DNA of 64,000 bases, taken from contig JAUIMM010000602.1 in the NCBI GenBank assembly GCA_031769625.1, forward strand, positions 186,001-250,000. The letters run 5' to 3'. Position numbers and translations under genes: made by a program. A model generated the notes under the pieces. It saw only the letters and a list, made by a program, of their open reading frames with translations, was not told the DNA's origin and searched no databases. The DNA is from Taudactylus pleione. Taxonomy: Eukaryota > Chordata > Amphibia > Anura > Myobatrachidae. Of the stretch, positions 33,079-44,270 are shown in pieces; the stretch's first letter is position 1; the number at the start of each line of letters is the position of its first letter.

Positions 33079-33190
33079 AGTGAAGTTCTAGCTGATATTG
33101 AGGCAGAAGAAATAGAGAAGGAAGAAGAGACGTATGTGAGGGGTGATCAACAGTGTAAAGAGGAGGAAATCCCTACAGATATCAGCACAG
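33079..33190 (+). CDS. Gene 2 exon E1 (short acidic exon)
   Basis: A 112-nt exon, phase 0 to 1, with acceptor ggccatttag (pyrimidine-poor, weak) and donor gtgagt. It encodes SEVLADIEAEEIEKEEETYV, then RGDQQCKEEEIPTDIST. It has at most one acidic repeat unit. Aligns with E2 and with gene 1 exon E. It could splice to D2 or directly to F (47766); both keep frame. Confidence 0.72.
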
Positions 33191-33319
33191 GTGAGTAATA
33201 AACACTTATTACAGAAACGCATCACATATTCTCCTTGCTCAGTGATTACATCAATCTCTTATCCTACACCCCACTCAGTGCAAACTAATGAGGGAAATGA
33301 ATCTGCAGAGTTGGAGAGT

Positions 33320-34640
33320 CAGGAGCCATCAGCCCCTATTATACTCCTGCTCTCCCCCTCACATCATGTCACTGTGTGTTACCAGCCCCGAGATCTGGCC
33401 AGTGTCCTCCCCACACTCTCTGGTGTATCACATACATCAGGAGCCATCAGCCCCTATTATACTCCTGCTCTCCCCCCTCACATCATGTCACTGTGTGTTA
33501 CCAGCCCAGAGATCTGACCAGTCTCCTCCCCACACTCTCTGGTGTATCTCATACATCAGGAGCCATCAGCCCCTATTATTCTCCTGCTCACCACCTCACA
33601 TCATGTCACTGTGTGTTACCAGCCCAGAGATCTGACCAGTGTCCTCCCCACACTCTCTGGTGTATCACATACATCAGGAGCCATCAGCCCCTATTATACT
33701 CCTGCTCTCCCCCTCACATCATGTCACTGTGGGTTACCAGCCCAGAGATCTGACCAGTCTCCTCCCCACACTCTCTGGTGTATCTCATACATCAGGAGCC
33801 ATCAGCCCCTATTATTCTCCTGCTCACCACCTCACATCATGTCACTGTGTGTTACCAGCCCAGAGATCTGACCAGTGTCCTCCCCACACTCTCTGGTGTA
33901 TCACATACATCAGGAGCCATCAGCCCCTATTATACTCCTGCTCTCCCCCCTCACATCATGTCACTGTGGGTTACCAGCCCAGAGATCTGACCAGTGTCCT
34001 CCCCACACTCTCTGGTGTATCACATACATCAGGAGCCATCAGCCCCTATTATACTCCTGCTCTCCCCCCTCACATCATGTCACTGTGGTTACCAGCCCAG
34101 AGATCTGACCAGTCTCCTCCCCACACTCTCTGGTGTATCTCATACATCAGGAGCCATCAGCCCATATTATACTCCTGCTCTCCCCCTCACATCATGTCAC
34201 TGTGTGTTACCAGCCCAGAGATCTGACCAGTCTCCTCCCCACACTCTCTGGTGTATCTCATACATCAGGAGCCATCAGCCCCTATTATACTCCTGCTCTC
34301 CCCATTACATCATGTCACTGTGTGTTACAAGCCCAGAGATCTGACCAGTCTCCTCCCCACACTCTCTGGTGTATCTCATACATCAGGAGCCATCAGCCCC
34401 TATTATACTCCTGCTCTCCCCCTCACATCATGTCACTGTGTGTTACCAGCCCAGAGATCTGACCAGTCTCCTCCCCACACTCTCTGGTGTATCTCATACA
34501 TCAGGAGCCATCAGCCCCTATTATACTCCTGCTCTCCCCCTCACATCATGTCACTGTGTGTTACTAGCCCAGAGATCTGACCTGTCTCCTCCCCACACTC
34601 TCTGGTGTATCTCATACATCAGGAGCCATCAGCATTGTGT
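33320..34640 (+). repeat. 118-bp minisatellite, array 1
   Basis: About eleven copies of a 118-bp unit ('gaccagtctcctccccacac', then 'tctctggtgtatctcataca', then 'tcaggagccatcagccccta', and so on). It lies in the intron just after exon E1. 118 is not a multiple of three, so staggered open frames of about 109 codons appear every unit; they are not genes. The same unit forms a second array at 44995-46090. Confidence 0.95.
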
Positions 34641-35191
34641 TCACACGTACCCAGAAGAAGCCAGCTCCAGGTGCTGGTAATAGCATGGGGGAAGTAGTTC
34701 CAGGTACCGATGTAGGAGCCTGGCAATGGCAGTGGGTTTCCCAGCCACTACGCAGTGGGAGGAGTCAGTAATAGCGCAGTCACTGCCGGTGAGAGGGAAT
34801 CACTAGGAGTGGTGGAGTAAGCTGACTCTGGTTACTCAGGGATCAGTAATCACCCTCTGTTCTATCATGTTATACATCTGTGATCACCTGGCGGAGTGAG
34901 GTCATCTGGTCACAGACGGCCTTACTGATAAAGGGCCCATTTATGGACTGACCCTACATGCCGCCCATTATATTGTGTCCTGCACAGGGGACTCTAATCA
35001 CCACTGACCAGACTGTCTGTAACTTGTTATTTTGTGCTGGTAGTAACAATGGTCACACGCTGCCAGCTCCCCGGGTGGTTGTTCCCGCTTGTAATCTGTG
35101 CCGACTCCTTCCTGCTGGTTGTGTTACTGTCCCCTCAGCATCTAATGATCACATATATACAATGTACTCAGTCACTGTGTGTCTCCTACAG
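34641..35191. other. Gene 2 intron between E1 and D2
   Basis: No gene. The last 50 bp ('gatcacatatatacaatgta', then 'ctcagtcactgtgtgtctcc') are nearly identical to the sequence before exon D1 (about 32832-32875), which shows that flanking intron was duplicated with the exon. Confidence 0.6.
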
Positions 35192-35289
35192 ATGGGCCCA
35201 GTAACAGAAATACCCCAGAGAGATGTCCCCCTCCTCTGTATTCCCAGCACTGTACAGAGGAGAATCACAGGAGCCCACAGGAGCATCAG
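35192..35289 (+). CDS. Gene 2 exon D2 (duplicate of D1)
   Basis: A 98-nt exon, phase 1 to 0, acceptor gtctcctacag, donor gtaata. It reads DGPSNRNTPERCPPPLYSQH, then CTEENHRSPQEHQ. Differences from D1 are mostly single substitutions. Open and properly bounded, so it could replace D1 or follow E1 (phase 1 to phase 1). Confidence 0.8.
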
Positions 35290-35519
35290 GTAATATAGGC
35301 TCTTCCCAAGGATCGTAATTCCAAAGTGACTTTTTATTAATGAATTAATCTGCTTCTAATTGATTGTCTTACATGCTTATATTATTCTTATACTATTTAT
35401 TCTCAAATAATGTACTCAGACAGTATTAAAGTGTTTTCTTCTTCATTGCCATAGAGGACACAGGGACAACGTTGGTATAGGGGTGTGCAATAGGACTGGG
35501 CACCAGACAGAATCTTCTT

Positions 35520-36085
35520 TGACTTCAGGGCAGCCCAGCCTCCTCCCCTATACCCCGCCCCCAGCTCCAGGTAGCCCAGCCTCCTCCCCTATACCCCGCC
35601 CCCTGCTCCAGGCAGCCCAGCCTCCTCCCCTATATCCCGCCCCCAGCTCCAGGCAGCCCAGCCTACACCCCGCCCCCAGCTCCAAGCAGCCCAGCCTCCT
35701 CCCCTATACCCCAGCTCCAGGCAGCCCAGCCTCCTCCCCTATACCCCGCCCCCAGCTCCAGGGCGCCCTTCTTCCTCCCCTATACCACACTCCCAGCTCC
35801 GGGCAGCCCATCCTCCTCCCCTATTCCACGCCCCCAGCTCCAGGCAGCCCAGCCTCCTCCCCTATACCATGCCCCCAGCTCCAGGCAGCCCTGCCTCCTC
35901 CCCTATACCACACCCCCAGCTCCAGGCAGCCCAGCCTCCTCTGCTATACCATTCCTCCAGCTCCAGGCAGCCCAGCCTCCTCCCCTATACCCCGCCCCTA
36001 ACTCCAGGCAGCCCATCCTTCTCCCCTATACCCAGCTCCAGGCAGCCCAGCCTCCTTTCCTATATCTCACCCCCAGCTCCAGGCA
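35520..36085 (+). repeat. 41-bp C-rich minisatellite in the DIRS leader
   Basis: About fourteen copies of 'cagcccagcctcctccccta' plus 'taccccgcccccagctccagg', with length variants. Open frames rich in PAPGSPASSPIP are products of the array. Confidence 0.9.
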
Positions 36086-36629
36086 GGCCAGTTCTCATTT
36101 TGTGCCGACAGGAGCAGGGCACACTCATTTTGTGCTGGCAGAAGCCGGGCACACTTCTACAGGGCCCCAGATCTTTATTTTATTTATTTTAATTTTATTC
36201 TAATTGAGTGAGCAACGTTGACGCTCAACCAACCCCTGGTGTCTGTGTCTGTGGTGCTGGCGAACGGGTCAGCGATCTCGACCGTGTCCTCCATAAGCAC
36301 AGAGGACCCCAGCCGCAGCCGTCTCTACGAGGAATCAGGTAAGGCGGCTTCCTGCATGCAGGTAGCCACGTTGGTGCGGCTTTACCCACCGGCTCTGACA
36401 AGCCGCCCGCACCTCCACTAGACCACCACGGGCACATAGGTAACGGGGCTCTGCACTAGAAGCGGTCATTTACCCTGTGGGGCTCCATGTCAGAAGAGGC
36501 TGATAGACTCTCCCTGTTAGCTCCTCCCCGGCCCCTGGTACTTTCCCTCACAGGCTTCCCGCCTGAGGTTTTCTCCTCTCCTTCCCACAGAGATGCTGAG
36601 CGGCCATTTTCAGTGCAACAGCCGACTAC

Positions 36630-37620
36630 AGACAGTCTCCAAAGAGCTGGGCTCCTGTCTCCCTGTATATCACTCTCAGGTCAGGTTATACAGACAGTCT
36701 CCGGAGAGCTGGGCTCCTGTCTCCCTGTATATCACTCTCAGGTCAGGTTATACAGACAGTCTCCGGAGAGCTGGGCTCCTGTCTCCCTGTATACCACTCT
36801 CAGGTCAGGTTATACAGACAGTCTCCGGAGAGCTGGGCTCCTGTCTCCCTGTATATATCACTCTCAGGTCAGGTTATACAGACAGTCTCCGGAGAGCTGG
36901 GCTCCTGTCTCCCTGTATATCACTCTCAGGTCAGGTTATACAGACAGTCTCCGGAGAGCTGGGCTCCTGTCTCCCTGTATATCACTCTCAGGTCAGGTTA
37001 TACAGACAGTCTCCGGAGAGCTGGGCTCCTGTCTCCCTGTATATCACTCTCAGGTCAGGTTATACAGACAGTCTCCGGAGAGCTGGGCTCCTGTCTCCCT
37101 GTATATATCACTCTCAGGTCAGGTTATACAGACAGTCTCCGGAGAGCTGGGCTCCTGTCTCCCTGTATACCACTCTCAGGTCAGGTTATACAGACAGTCT
37201 CCGGAGAGCTGGGCTCCTGTCTCCCTGTATATCACTCTCAGGTCAGGTTATACAGACAGTCTCCAGAGAGCTGGGCTCCTGTCTCCCTGTATACCTCACT
37301 CTCAGGTCAGGTTATACAGACAGTCTCCGGAGAGCTGGGCTCCTGTCTCCTTGTATATATCACTCTCAGGTCAAGTTATACAGACAGTCTCTGGAGAGCT
37401 GGGCTCCTGTCTCCCTGTATATCACTCTCAGGTCAGGTTATACAGACAGTCTCCGGAGAGCTGGGCTCCTGTCTCCTTGTATATCACTCTCAGGTCAGGT
37501 TATACAGACAGTCTCCGGAGAGCTGGGCTCCTGTCTCCCTGTATATATCACTCTCAGGTCAGGTTATACAGACAGTCCCCAGAGAGCTGGGCTCCTGTCT
37601 CCCTGTATATCACTCTCATA
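36630..37620 (+). repeat. 62-bp minisatellite in the DIRS leader
   Basis: About sixteen copies of 'gtctccggagagctgggctc', then 'ctgtctccctgtatatcact', then 'ctcaggtcaggttatacaga', 'ca'. The unit lacks stops in several frames, giving 411-codon and 344-codon open frames that read the same repeat in rotating frames. It is not protein-coding by any conserved motif. It lies before the DIRS gag. Confidence 0.93.
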
Positions 37621-37639
37621 TCACTAATATGGTTTCCTT

Positions 37640-38260
37640 TAAGGATCCAATGGATAGGAAGTTGGAAAGTTTCCTTAAGGCTATTTATTCCCATGCAGGT
37701 GCTATCACACCTTCGGCTATAGCTTCCGCTTGGGTGGCTAAGACCATCGGCAGTTGGAAACGACCTCTCTTCTGGTACTCCTAGGAACCAGTTATTGTTC
37801 CAAGTGGCGCATATTAAGGAGGCTGCCTCCTATCTGGATGAGGCAGCCCTTGACACTAGTATTCTAACCTCCAAAGTGTCAGATTCCCCCATCGCGACTA
37901 GGCTTCATTCCTGGCGTGCAGACTCTAGATTCTAAGAAGGCTATGGAGGCCCTTCTCAATTATGGGGAAATTCTTTTTGGTCCGGAATTGGACAAGGTGG
38001 TGGCATCTAAGACAGCGTTTCTACCATCTGTAGCAGCCCCTAGATTGCGAGCGTCTAATTTTCACTCTTTTCATCCACAGGGAAAGGCTAGGGGCCAGTC
38101 TTCCTCCAGGTCCCATGGTTCTTCCTCCAAGGGCTCCATACCCAAATCAAAAAGCGCTGGGCTGCCAGTTGTCCCGCCACCAAGCCTGACGACAAGACTG
38201 CATCCACACAGGGCAGGCCTCCACCTTGGGGACCCCAGCATAGGAGGCTGACTTCTGCTT
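37640..38260 (+). pseudogene. DIRS gag-like segment
   Basis: Frames contain FKDPMDRKLESFLKAIYSHA, ASYLDEAALDTSILTSKVSD and NYGEILFGPELDKVV, then a Ser/Lys-rich tail (SSSRSHGSSSKGSIPKSKSA). The same blocks are in the minus-strand DIRS at 26 kb. Two frame changes are seen before 37916. Confidence 0.65.
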
Positions 38261-38289
38261 TTCTCCGAGATCTGGCTGGCCAACACATC

Positions 38290-38830
38290 GGACCACTGGG
38301 TATGGGAGGTGGTTTCTCAGGGCTACGCTCTAACCTTCTGAAGGCGTCCTTAGCCCAGTTCTTTTCCACAGGTTTTCTAGCAGATCTACAAAAAGCAAAA
38401 GCACTGCTGGAGTCATTTCACTCCCTTCTGGCCTCCAAGGTAATTATTCCAGTACCCAGGGCTCAGAGAGACACGGGCTTCTATGCCAATCTCTTCTTGG
38501 TTCAGAAGTCAAGCGGTACTTTTCATCAATACTAAAGTCACTCAACCGCTTCTTGCAGATCCCCAGATTTCGTATACAATTTCTATGTTCTATCATTCTA
38601 TCACTGGAATCGGGGGATTACATGGCCTACCTGGACACTCAGGTTGCTTATGTACATGTTCCTATCTGGCTCAGTCACCCGTGCTTCCTCTGGTTTTGCG
38701 GTCCGGGTGGATCATTACCAATTTTGGGCTTTGCCATTTGGCTCCCCGAAAATCATGACAGTCATGGCATCTCCTTTACAGGTGTTAGGATTCTCCATTA
38801 CCTGGACGGCCTTCTTATCCTGGGCTAGTC
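38290..38830 (+). pseudogene. DIRS reverse transcriptase, frameshifted
   Basis: Recognisable RT blocks: GDYMAYLDTQVAYVHVPIWL (38600s), DHYQFWALPFGSPK (38710s) and YLDGLLILG (38800s). The usual YLDD catalytic pair has become YLDG, so one catalytic Asp is lost. Several frameshifts separate the blocks. Confidence 0.7.
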
Positions 38831-39179
38831 TCCAGATGTCCTCAGTGAACATCTCCATCTGGCTCCACCTGGGGGCCTGAATGTACTTAACTGTTTAGTG
38901 AGTCAAACTTCAGGACAGGATGCTCAGATTCTTGCATCACTGCCGAGTATCCACTCTTGCATGCGGGTCCTGGGCACACTTGTCTCCACCTTTGACACCC
39001 AGTTTTCCAGTTGGCCGCTTCAGGGGGCAGTTCTGACCCGATGGAATGGATCCTATCCACATGGACATGGGCCGCCCCTTTTAGATTCAGAATTGGGTTC
39101 TGCTCCTCACCGATGCCAGTCATTTCAAGGTCAGTGAACGGTTCAGGAGACCAGCCTTCTGATCAACATTCTGGAACTC

Positions 39180-39470
39180 TGAATGGTCTTTCAGGCTCTG
39201 TGTCTAGTGCAACTGCTCCTCCAGCATCGTCCGGTCCAGGTTCACTCCGACAACGCAATTGTCGTTGCCTACATCAACCATCAGGGAAGCATTTGCAGTT
39301 GCGGCGCCATGAAGGAGTTGAGTCGCATTATTAGCTGGGCAGAGCTTCATCTTCCAGCTTTGTCGGAGGTCTTCATTCCAGGGGTCCAGAATTGGGATGT
39401 GGACTTTCTAAGCCGCCAAGATCTTTCCCTCGATCGGGCCTTTCTTTGGACACAGGCTACCTTCTGAAGC
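39180..39470 (+). pseudogene. DIRS RNase H domain
   Basis: The open frame contains VQVHSDNAIVVAYINHQGS, then FIPGVQNWDVDFLSRQDLS. It matches the corresponding region of the minus-strand DIRS and keeps the SDN-x-VAYIN motif. Confidence 0.75.
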
Positions 39471-39479
39471 TTCTGAAGG

Positions 39480-39995
39480 TCGTTTCTCGGTTCCATATCA
39501 ACTAGGAGATTGTCTTTCCAGCTTTTCAGTCTCCTGATTCTTCGCCGGAAGAGGCCTCTTTGGATGTGATGAGCGCCCTCCAGATCTACGTAGACCACTC
39601 TTACATCCGTAAGTCCGTTTCCATATTTGTGCTCTATGGCTTTCACAAATGGGGCTGGCTGGCTACAAAGCAGACCTTGGCCCGCTGGCTTTGTTTGACT
39701 ATCTGCCACGTGTATGTGGTGGCATTTCTCCCAGCACCAGCCGTGGTGACATCTCATTTCACCAGGTTGATAAGTACTTCTTGGGCAGCTCGCCATGGTA
39801 GGCAGAGAATCTCTGCAGGGTGGCTACGTGGTTTTCTGTCCACACGTTTCTTTTTCTATTCCTTTGACACCTTTGCCTCTGCAGACGTGGCATTTGGGTG
39901 GAGAGTTCTCAGTGCAGCTCAGGAGCATCCCCTCCCTTATGGAAATTGCTTTGGGATATCCCAGATTTGTCCCTGTGTCCCTTATAGGTAGGAAG
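39480..39995 (+). pseudogene. DIRS tyrosine recombinase, frameshifted
   Basis: The frame has ALQIYVDHSYIRKSVSIFVL, ATKQTLARWLCLTI, then VVTSHFTRLISTSWAARH (H-x-x-R retained) and FYSFDTFASADVAFG. It ends in the internal repeat near 40015. The first catalytic Arg region is not readable, so the enzyme is broken. Confidence 0.7.
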
Positions 39996-40371
39996 AAGAA
40001 AGGAAGATTTATGCTCTTACCTGGTTAAACCCTTTTCTTCAAGTTCCATAGGGGGCACAGGGTGCCCACCCTTACGCACTTGGCTTGCGGGGGTTTGTTC
40101 TGTTTCTGGTTCCCCTGTCCATCTCTTTGTGTGTGTTTGGAGATGTGTGTGTGCCAGTCTTCCGTCTCCTTCTCGCTCCTGCCTTGGGCTTGCTAACTCA
40201 ACAGGCTTGCCTGGGCCTGTGAGTGGGGTATAGATGAGAAGGAGGCAGGGCTGCCCTAAATCAAAGAAGTGTTTAGTGCCCTATACCAGCGTTGTCCCTA
40301 TTGAACTGGAAGAAAAGGATTTAACCAAGTAAGAACACAAATCTCATTTGATTGTTTTGTGGGTAATTTAG

Positions 40372-40624
40372 GATGAAGACCTGACTGCTATTAAGGTGGA
40401 AAATATAAAGAGAGAAGAAGAGATGTATCTGACAATTATAGAGGTGGAAGATAAAGAGGGAGAAGAAGAGACGTATGTGACTGATATGAAGGCAGAAGAT
40501 ATGCAGGGAGAAGATGAGACATATGTGACTAATATGAAGACAGAAGATATAGACGGACAAGAGACGTATGTGAGAGGTGATCAGCAGTGTAAGGAGGAGG
40601 AAATCCCTACAGATATCAGCACAG
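40372..40624 (+). CDS. Gene 2 exon E2 (acidic repeat exon)
   Basis: A 253-nt exon, phase 0 to 1, with acceptor gggtaatttag and donor gtcagt. It encodes DEDLTAIKVENIKREEEMYL and then about four acidic units resembling EEETYVTDMKAEDMQG. It ends GDQQCKEEEIPTDIST. Intermediate in repeat number between E1 (one at most) and gene 1 exon E (about thirteen). Its acceptor lies close to the right end of the inserted DIRS element, yet the splice site is intact. Confidence 0.85.
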
Positions 40625-41104
40625 GTCAGTAATAAACACTTACTACAGAATAGAGTCACATATTCTCTTTGCTCAGTCACTACAATAATCTCTTATTCCT
40701 TACCCTCCTCTGACAGTGATCAGTTTATATTTTAGTAAAGCTAATTATAGAAGAATCAGCCACAATTTATATGAGACATGGAAAGTGTAATCAGACGTGA
40801 CAGAATGATTTCTAAGTCTATGAGGGATGTCATTTTTTACTCCTACAGAACAATAGACGTAATAGTAGTATATATCTAATGCAAATATGTCACTGCTTTC
40901 CACACTGGTTCCACCCACTGTGATGAAATAGTGCTCTGAGGTAAGTCAGTAGATGATTGCGTGATCTTACTCACTGCTGGCTTCATGCTGCCGCATTTCT
41001 CTAATAATTCCGATGTGATTTCATCTGAGGAACAGTTTGTGAGGTAAATCAATATATTTAAATGCCCTTATAGACAAATTAATAAATATGTGTGTGTGTT
41101 AATA

Positions 41105-41312
41105 TAGAGGGAGAGAGTAACAGGACAAGAAGGAGCTCATAGTGTAATAAATAAAATACCAATTGATGGGTGTAAAATAGGTAAGGATATGCTTATCTGA
41201 GTGTGGTTCCACTCAAGGGTGATGAAAATCAGGTTAATCTCTCCTTGGACACTTTTTCAACCACCTTTAATGATCTCCATATCTGGAATACTGGCCAGTA
41301 CTAAGCAAACAG
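41105..41312 (+). repeat. Dispersed ~210-bp repeat, copy 2
   Basis: Matches 13835-14045 ('gatatgcttatctgagt', 'ggttccactca', 'ttggacactttttcaaccac'). Same orientation in the window. Confidence 0.7.
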
Positions 41313-41447
41313 AGAAGACTCATGATGTAATAATTGTCACCTGGTTCTCTGCCTACACCTTCCTGATCTGTTACCGTTTCCGGCTTTCACATCGAGAAAT
41401 CCATGGTTTTGGACGGAAGATGTTGCATTTAGGTTTTTGTAAGCGTA

Positions 41448-41825
41448 CCCTGCCCTAAGGGCAGCTTTTGAGCTTTCCGTGGTCCAGTGTCCCCCAGCTT
41501 AGATGAAAGAGAAAACAGGAATTTTGTAATAACTTTTACATCCTTTTCTCTGATTCCATCTGGGGGACACCGTGTTCCCACCGTTACACTCTGTTGTTTT
41601 GTTGGTTGGTTCTTGCTGGTTTGTGTATTACACTGTGTTGTTTCCCCTTGGTTTATCGCTACTTTTGAAGTTGTACTGATGACCAAGAGGTTGCAGAGGT
41701 GAGGAGCTACCATCTTACAGATATACTAGTCTTATAAGTGCCAGCTCCTACGGTCCTCTCCGCTACCCATGATCCAATGTCCCTCAGATGGAATCAGAGA
41801 AAAGGATATAACAGTAAGTACAAAC
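41448..41825. mobile_element. DIRS-type terminal/internal complementary repeat cluster
   Basis: 'tccttttctctgattccatc' plus 'tgggggacacc' (about 41550-41580) recurs in inverse at about 41765-41815 ('gatccaatgtccctcagatg', 'gaatcagagaaaagg'). The left part (41448-41525) is inversely similar to 12785-12850. The layout parallels the right end of the 35-40 kb DIRS, so this is probably the end of another DIRS family. Confidence 0.5.
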
Positions 41826-41984
41826 ATCCCATTATCCTACTCGTGTGTGCCTGACATTTATTGACGGAGAGTTGTGCTGGGAGCCACATGGCTTGTAGTA
41901 AGGGTAGCACTTGCTGATGGTGTGATATAGTCATCTCAGCAGCAGTGAGAAAATGGCCAGTGGGCCAGTGGGCGCTGTCACATG

Positions 41985-42430
41985 TGTTGTCTGTACTCAG
42001 CATGGGGGACATGCACATGGGCATAGTACTATGTAAAGAGACGGAATTGTCTAGGGAACAAAGTAACAACACCTTTTTCCAAACCCTAGTGATCTGCAAC
42101 CCCGTGTCATCACATTTGGTGGCAAGAGTGGGATCGCTCAAGTTAAAAGCTCAGCAGCAAGAATCAGCAGAATGGAGACAGCAGCACCAACAACGCTCGC
42201 TGAATGGGTTCTAAAATGGCACAAAAGAGCTGCCATGGTACTGGCTGGAGTAGAGGTCGTCTGCACACTCAGCAGTACCAGGAGACATTTGAGAGCCACA
42301 TTGCCAGGGGCCAGGCTGTGAAACAAGCAGATTGCTGGTGGTTGTTAGCCTCACACCAAAGATGGCACTACGTAACCGTTAGGGCACCACATAGACCCTA
42401 CAAAAGTGGAGACTGTGGATAGAGGAGCCC
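41985..42430 (+). mobile_element. Possible LTR end and leader/gag start
   Basis: 'ccccgtgtcatcaca' followed by 'tttggtggcaagagtgggat' looks like an LTR 3' end followed by a retroelement leader. 'acaacacctttttccaaacc' before it resembles 43690-43715. No coding confirmation, so this is tentative. Confidence 0.3.
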
Positions 42431-42695
42431 TGTTATGCCTACAACATCCTTAGGAGTCCTTTTAAAGTTGCTTAGGAAGACTTCCAATGGTGAAGCTAAT
42501 GGATGCCTGAGGCAGGCTACAGCTCAAAGTGTGGAGCAATGATCAGCCTGGAAGTCAGGAGTGGGAGAGGGGCGGCCATTTACAAGTGTGTTTTGGGCCT
42601 ACAGTTATTTGCTACCAGAGACATGTAATTAGGAATCTGGTGGAGGACGCAAAAATTGTGACCTGCTAATCATAATTCCACCATATCCAATAGGC

Positions 42696-43535
42696 CAGAG
42701 GTTTTCAACCGGTGTGCCGCGGCACACTAGTGTGCCGTGGCCGGTTGTGAAGTGTGCCGCGGGGCTGTCAGAGCCACCGGGCACATTTTACTGTACTTCA
42801 GCATCCCAGGCCGCTGAGCTCCTCTGGGAGACTCAGGCGCGACCGGGTAGTGACCTGCAAAGATGCGTCGGCGTGACATCACAGGTCACGCACGCCGCGT
42901 TGTCCACTGGCCTCCAGCCAGCTCTGCCAGCCAACGCCCTGCGCCAATCAGCCAAGCCCGCGCTCTGTCCAGGCAGGCTCTGCAGCCTGCCTGGAAGCCC
43001 GCCCGCATGCGATCCTGCTGCAGTGAGTGACAAGGGGGGAAGAAATGTGGGTTTTATGGGGACCAGACATTTTTTTCTTCTTAGTGGGTACCAGCCATAG
43101 TTTATTTTTTCGTGGGAATCAGTCATGTCATTTTTTTTAGTGAGAACCAGCCATATGTTATCCAGCCATATATTTGTCAATTTAGTGGGGAACAATGTGT
43201 TTTGTATTTTGTTTCTGTGGGGCCAGCCATAGGTTTCTTTTTCTGTGGGGAGCAATTCTGTGGGGCGCAATGTGGTATGGTTGTATTTTTTGTGGGGAGC
43301 AATGTGGTTTTTTTTTTCTGTTAGGCCAGCCAATGGGATTGTTTTATTCTAGTGGGGGCCAATGTAGTGTGTTTTTTATTCTTGTGGGGGCCAATGTAGT
43401 GTGTTTTGTTCCTGTGGGAACTAATGTAATGTGTTTTTTCATAGTCCGCGCACACCGCATCGCCGGATAGTGTGCCTTTGCAATTTTAAAATCTTGTGTG
43501 GTGTGCCGCGAGTTAAAAAAGGTTGAAAATCACTG
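42696..43535. mobile_element. hAT-type non-autonomous element with perfect 8-bp TSD
   Basis: An 840-bp element starts CAGAGGTTTTCAAC and ends with the inverse of CAGTGATTTTCAAC. It is flanked by caataggc at 42688-42695 and 43536-43543. Subterminal 'gtgtgccgcggcacactagt' is the wording of a widespread hAT-derived family. The interior has a run of ~40-bp T-rich/'gtggggagcaatgtg' imperfect repeats (43060-43450). No transposase frame. Confidence 0.9.
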
Positions 43536-44029
43536 CAATAGGCCATGCACTAGGCTTCTCAGGTAGCATGGCCTTCTGACCCAGGTTTGGTTATAACACC
43601 AGTAAGTTTGTGCTGAGAACATGGACTAAAAAGTTGGATAGGAAAGTAAAGAAACCGGAATTGTGTAGGTGACTAAAGTTACAACGTCTTATTCCAAACC
43701 CTACCTGGACTGTACTTTTTAGCCCAGTGTTCTTTAATTACTTCATACCCTGGTGATTATGCCAGCCCTTTACTGATAACCATAAATGTAAATACAACAT
43801 CATTTTATGTGTTGCCGTGTGACATTAGGTGATAGATGTTTCCATACAGATTGTGTATCCCCATGCCCTTAGGAATATATCATACCAGATGTACCTGTGA
43901 GGGAAATGTGACATCAAGGCCAACACAATGTGGTAAGCGGTGTATGCATTGCAGAGAGTAGCCCAGCGCCTTCCGTGCATCATTCGCAATGTAGCTTCCT
44001 CCTTTGTGAGTCCCGGCATCTCCTCTCTG

Positions 44030-44110
44030 CGTCTTTTAACACAATTTAAAATACTGACATAGTTTGGACTCGAACCTGTCACCTCTGCTTTGCAGTCAGA
44101 CAACATAGAA
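44030..44110 (-). repeat. tRNA-derived SINE fragment
   Basis: The minus strand carries GGTTCGAGTCC, a full Pol III B-box, preceded by 'ctgactgcaaagcagaggt'. This resembles the anticodon-arm to T-arm region of a tRNA. No full cloverleaf was found. Confidence 0.5.
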
Positions 44111-44189
44111 ATAGAGAGATTTGCTGCTACAATGGAAGCCTGTGAATTCTAACTCTATGCAGCTAATTCATATTCTCTGTAATTTAAAA

Positions 44190-44270
44190 TACAGTCCTAC
44201 CATGGATTCGAACTTAGCACCTTATACTTTGCAGTTAGTCACCTTACCAATGGAACCATTTGCTACTACA
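44190..44270 (-). repeat. tRNA-derived SINE fragment, second copy
   Basis: The minus strand reads 'ccattggtaaggtgactaac', then 'tgcaaagtataaggtgctaa' and 'gttcgaatcc', an A-box-like and B-box-like pair at tRNA spacing. Related to the copy at 44030-44110. Confidence 0.5.

Larger units (their letters stand above)
35430..40345 (+). mobile_element. DIRS-type retrotransposon, near full length, in gene 2 intron
   Basis: The left terminus (35430-35485, 'gccatagaggacacagggac' then 'aacgttggtatagggg') recurs in inverse at the right end (about 40265-40345: 'ccctataccagcgttgtccc', 'gaagaaaaggatttaacc'). A third related segment (40015-40070, 'cccttttcttcaagttccat' then 'agggggcacagggtgcccac') lies just after the coding region, like the internal complementary region of DIRS elements. 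Between them are two minisatellites, a GC-rich leader, gag, RT, RNase H and tyrosine recombinase in the usual DIRS order, all with stops or frameshifts. It lies between exons D2 and E2. Its right end is about 26 bp from the E2 acceptor. Confidence 0.8.
40625..42695. other. Gene 2 intron with several repeat fragments
   Basis: The start matches the gene 1 intron after exon E. Inside are dispersed repeat copy 2 (41105-41312), a DIRS terminal cluster (41448-41825) and LTR-leader-like sequence near 42075-42135. No host gene is seen; short frames lack motifs. Confidence 0.5.

Noticed and set aside
33143..34680. Ten or so staggered ~109-codon frames, every 118 bp
   Set aside because: Each is the same minisatellite unit shifted by one copy; 118 bp changes frame each unit.
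36487..37722. 411-codon and overlapping 344-codon plus-strand open frames
   Set aside because: They read a 62-bp minisatellite in rotating frames; the unit simply lacks stops. No domain, splice context or conserved protein.
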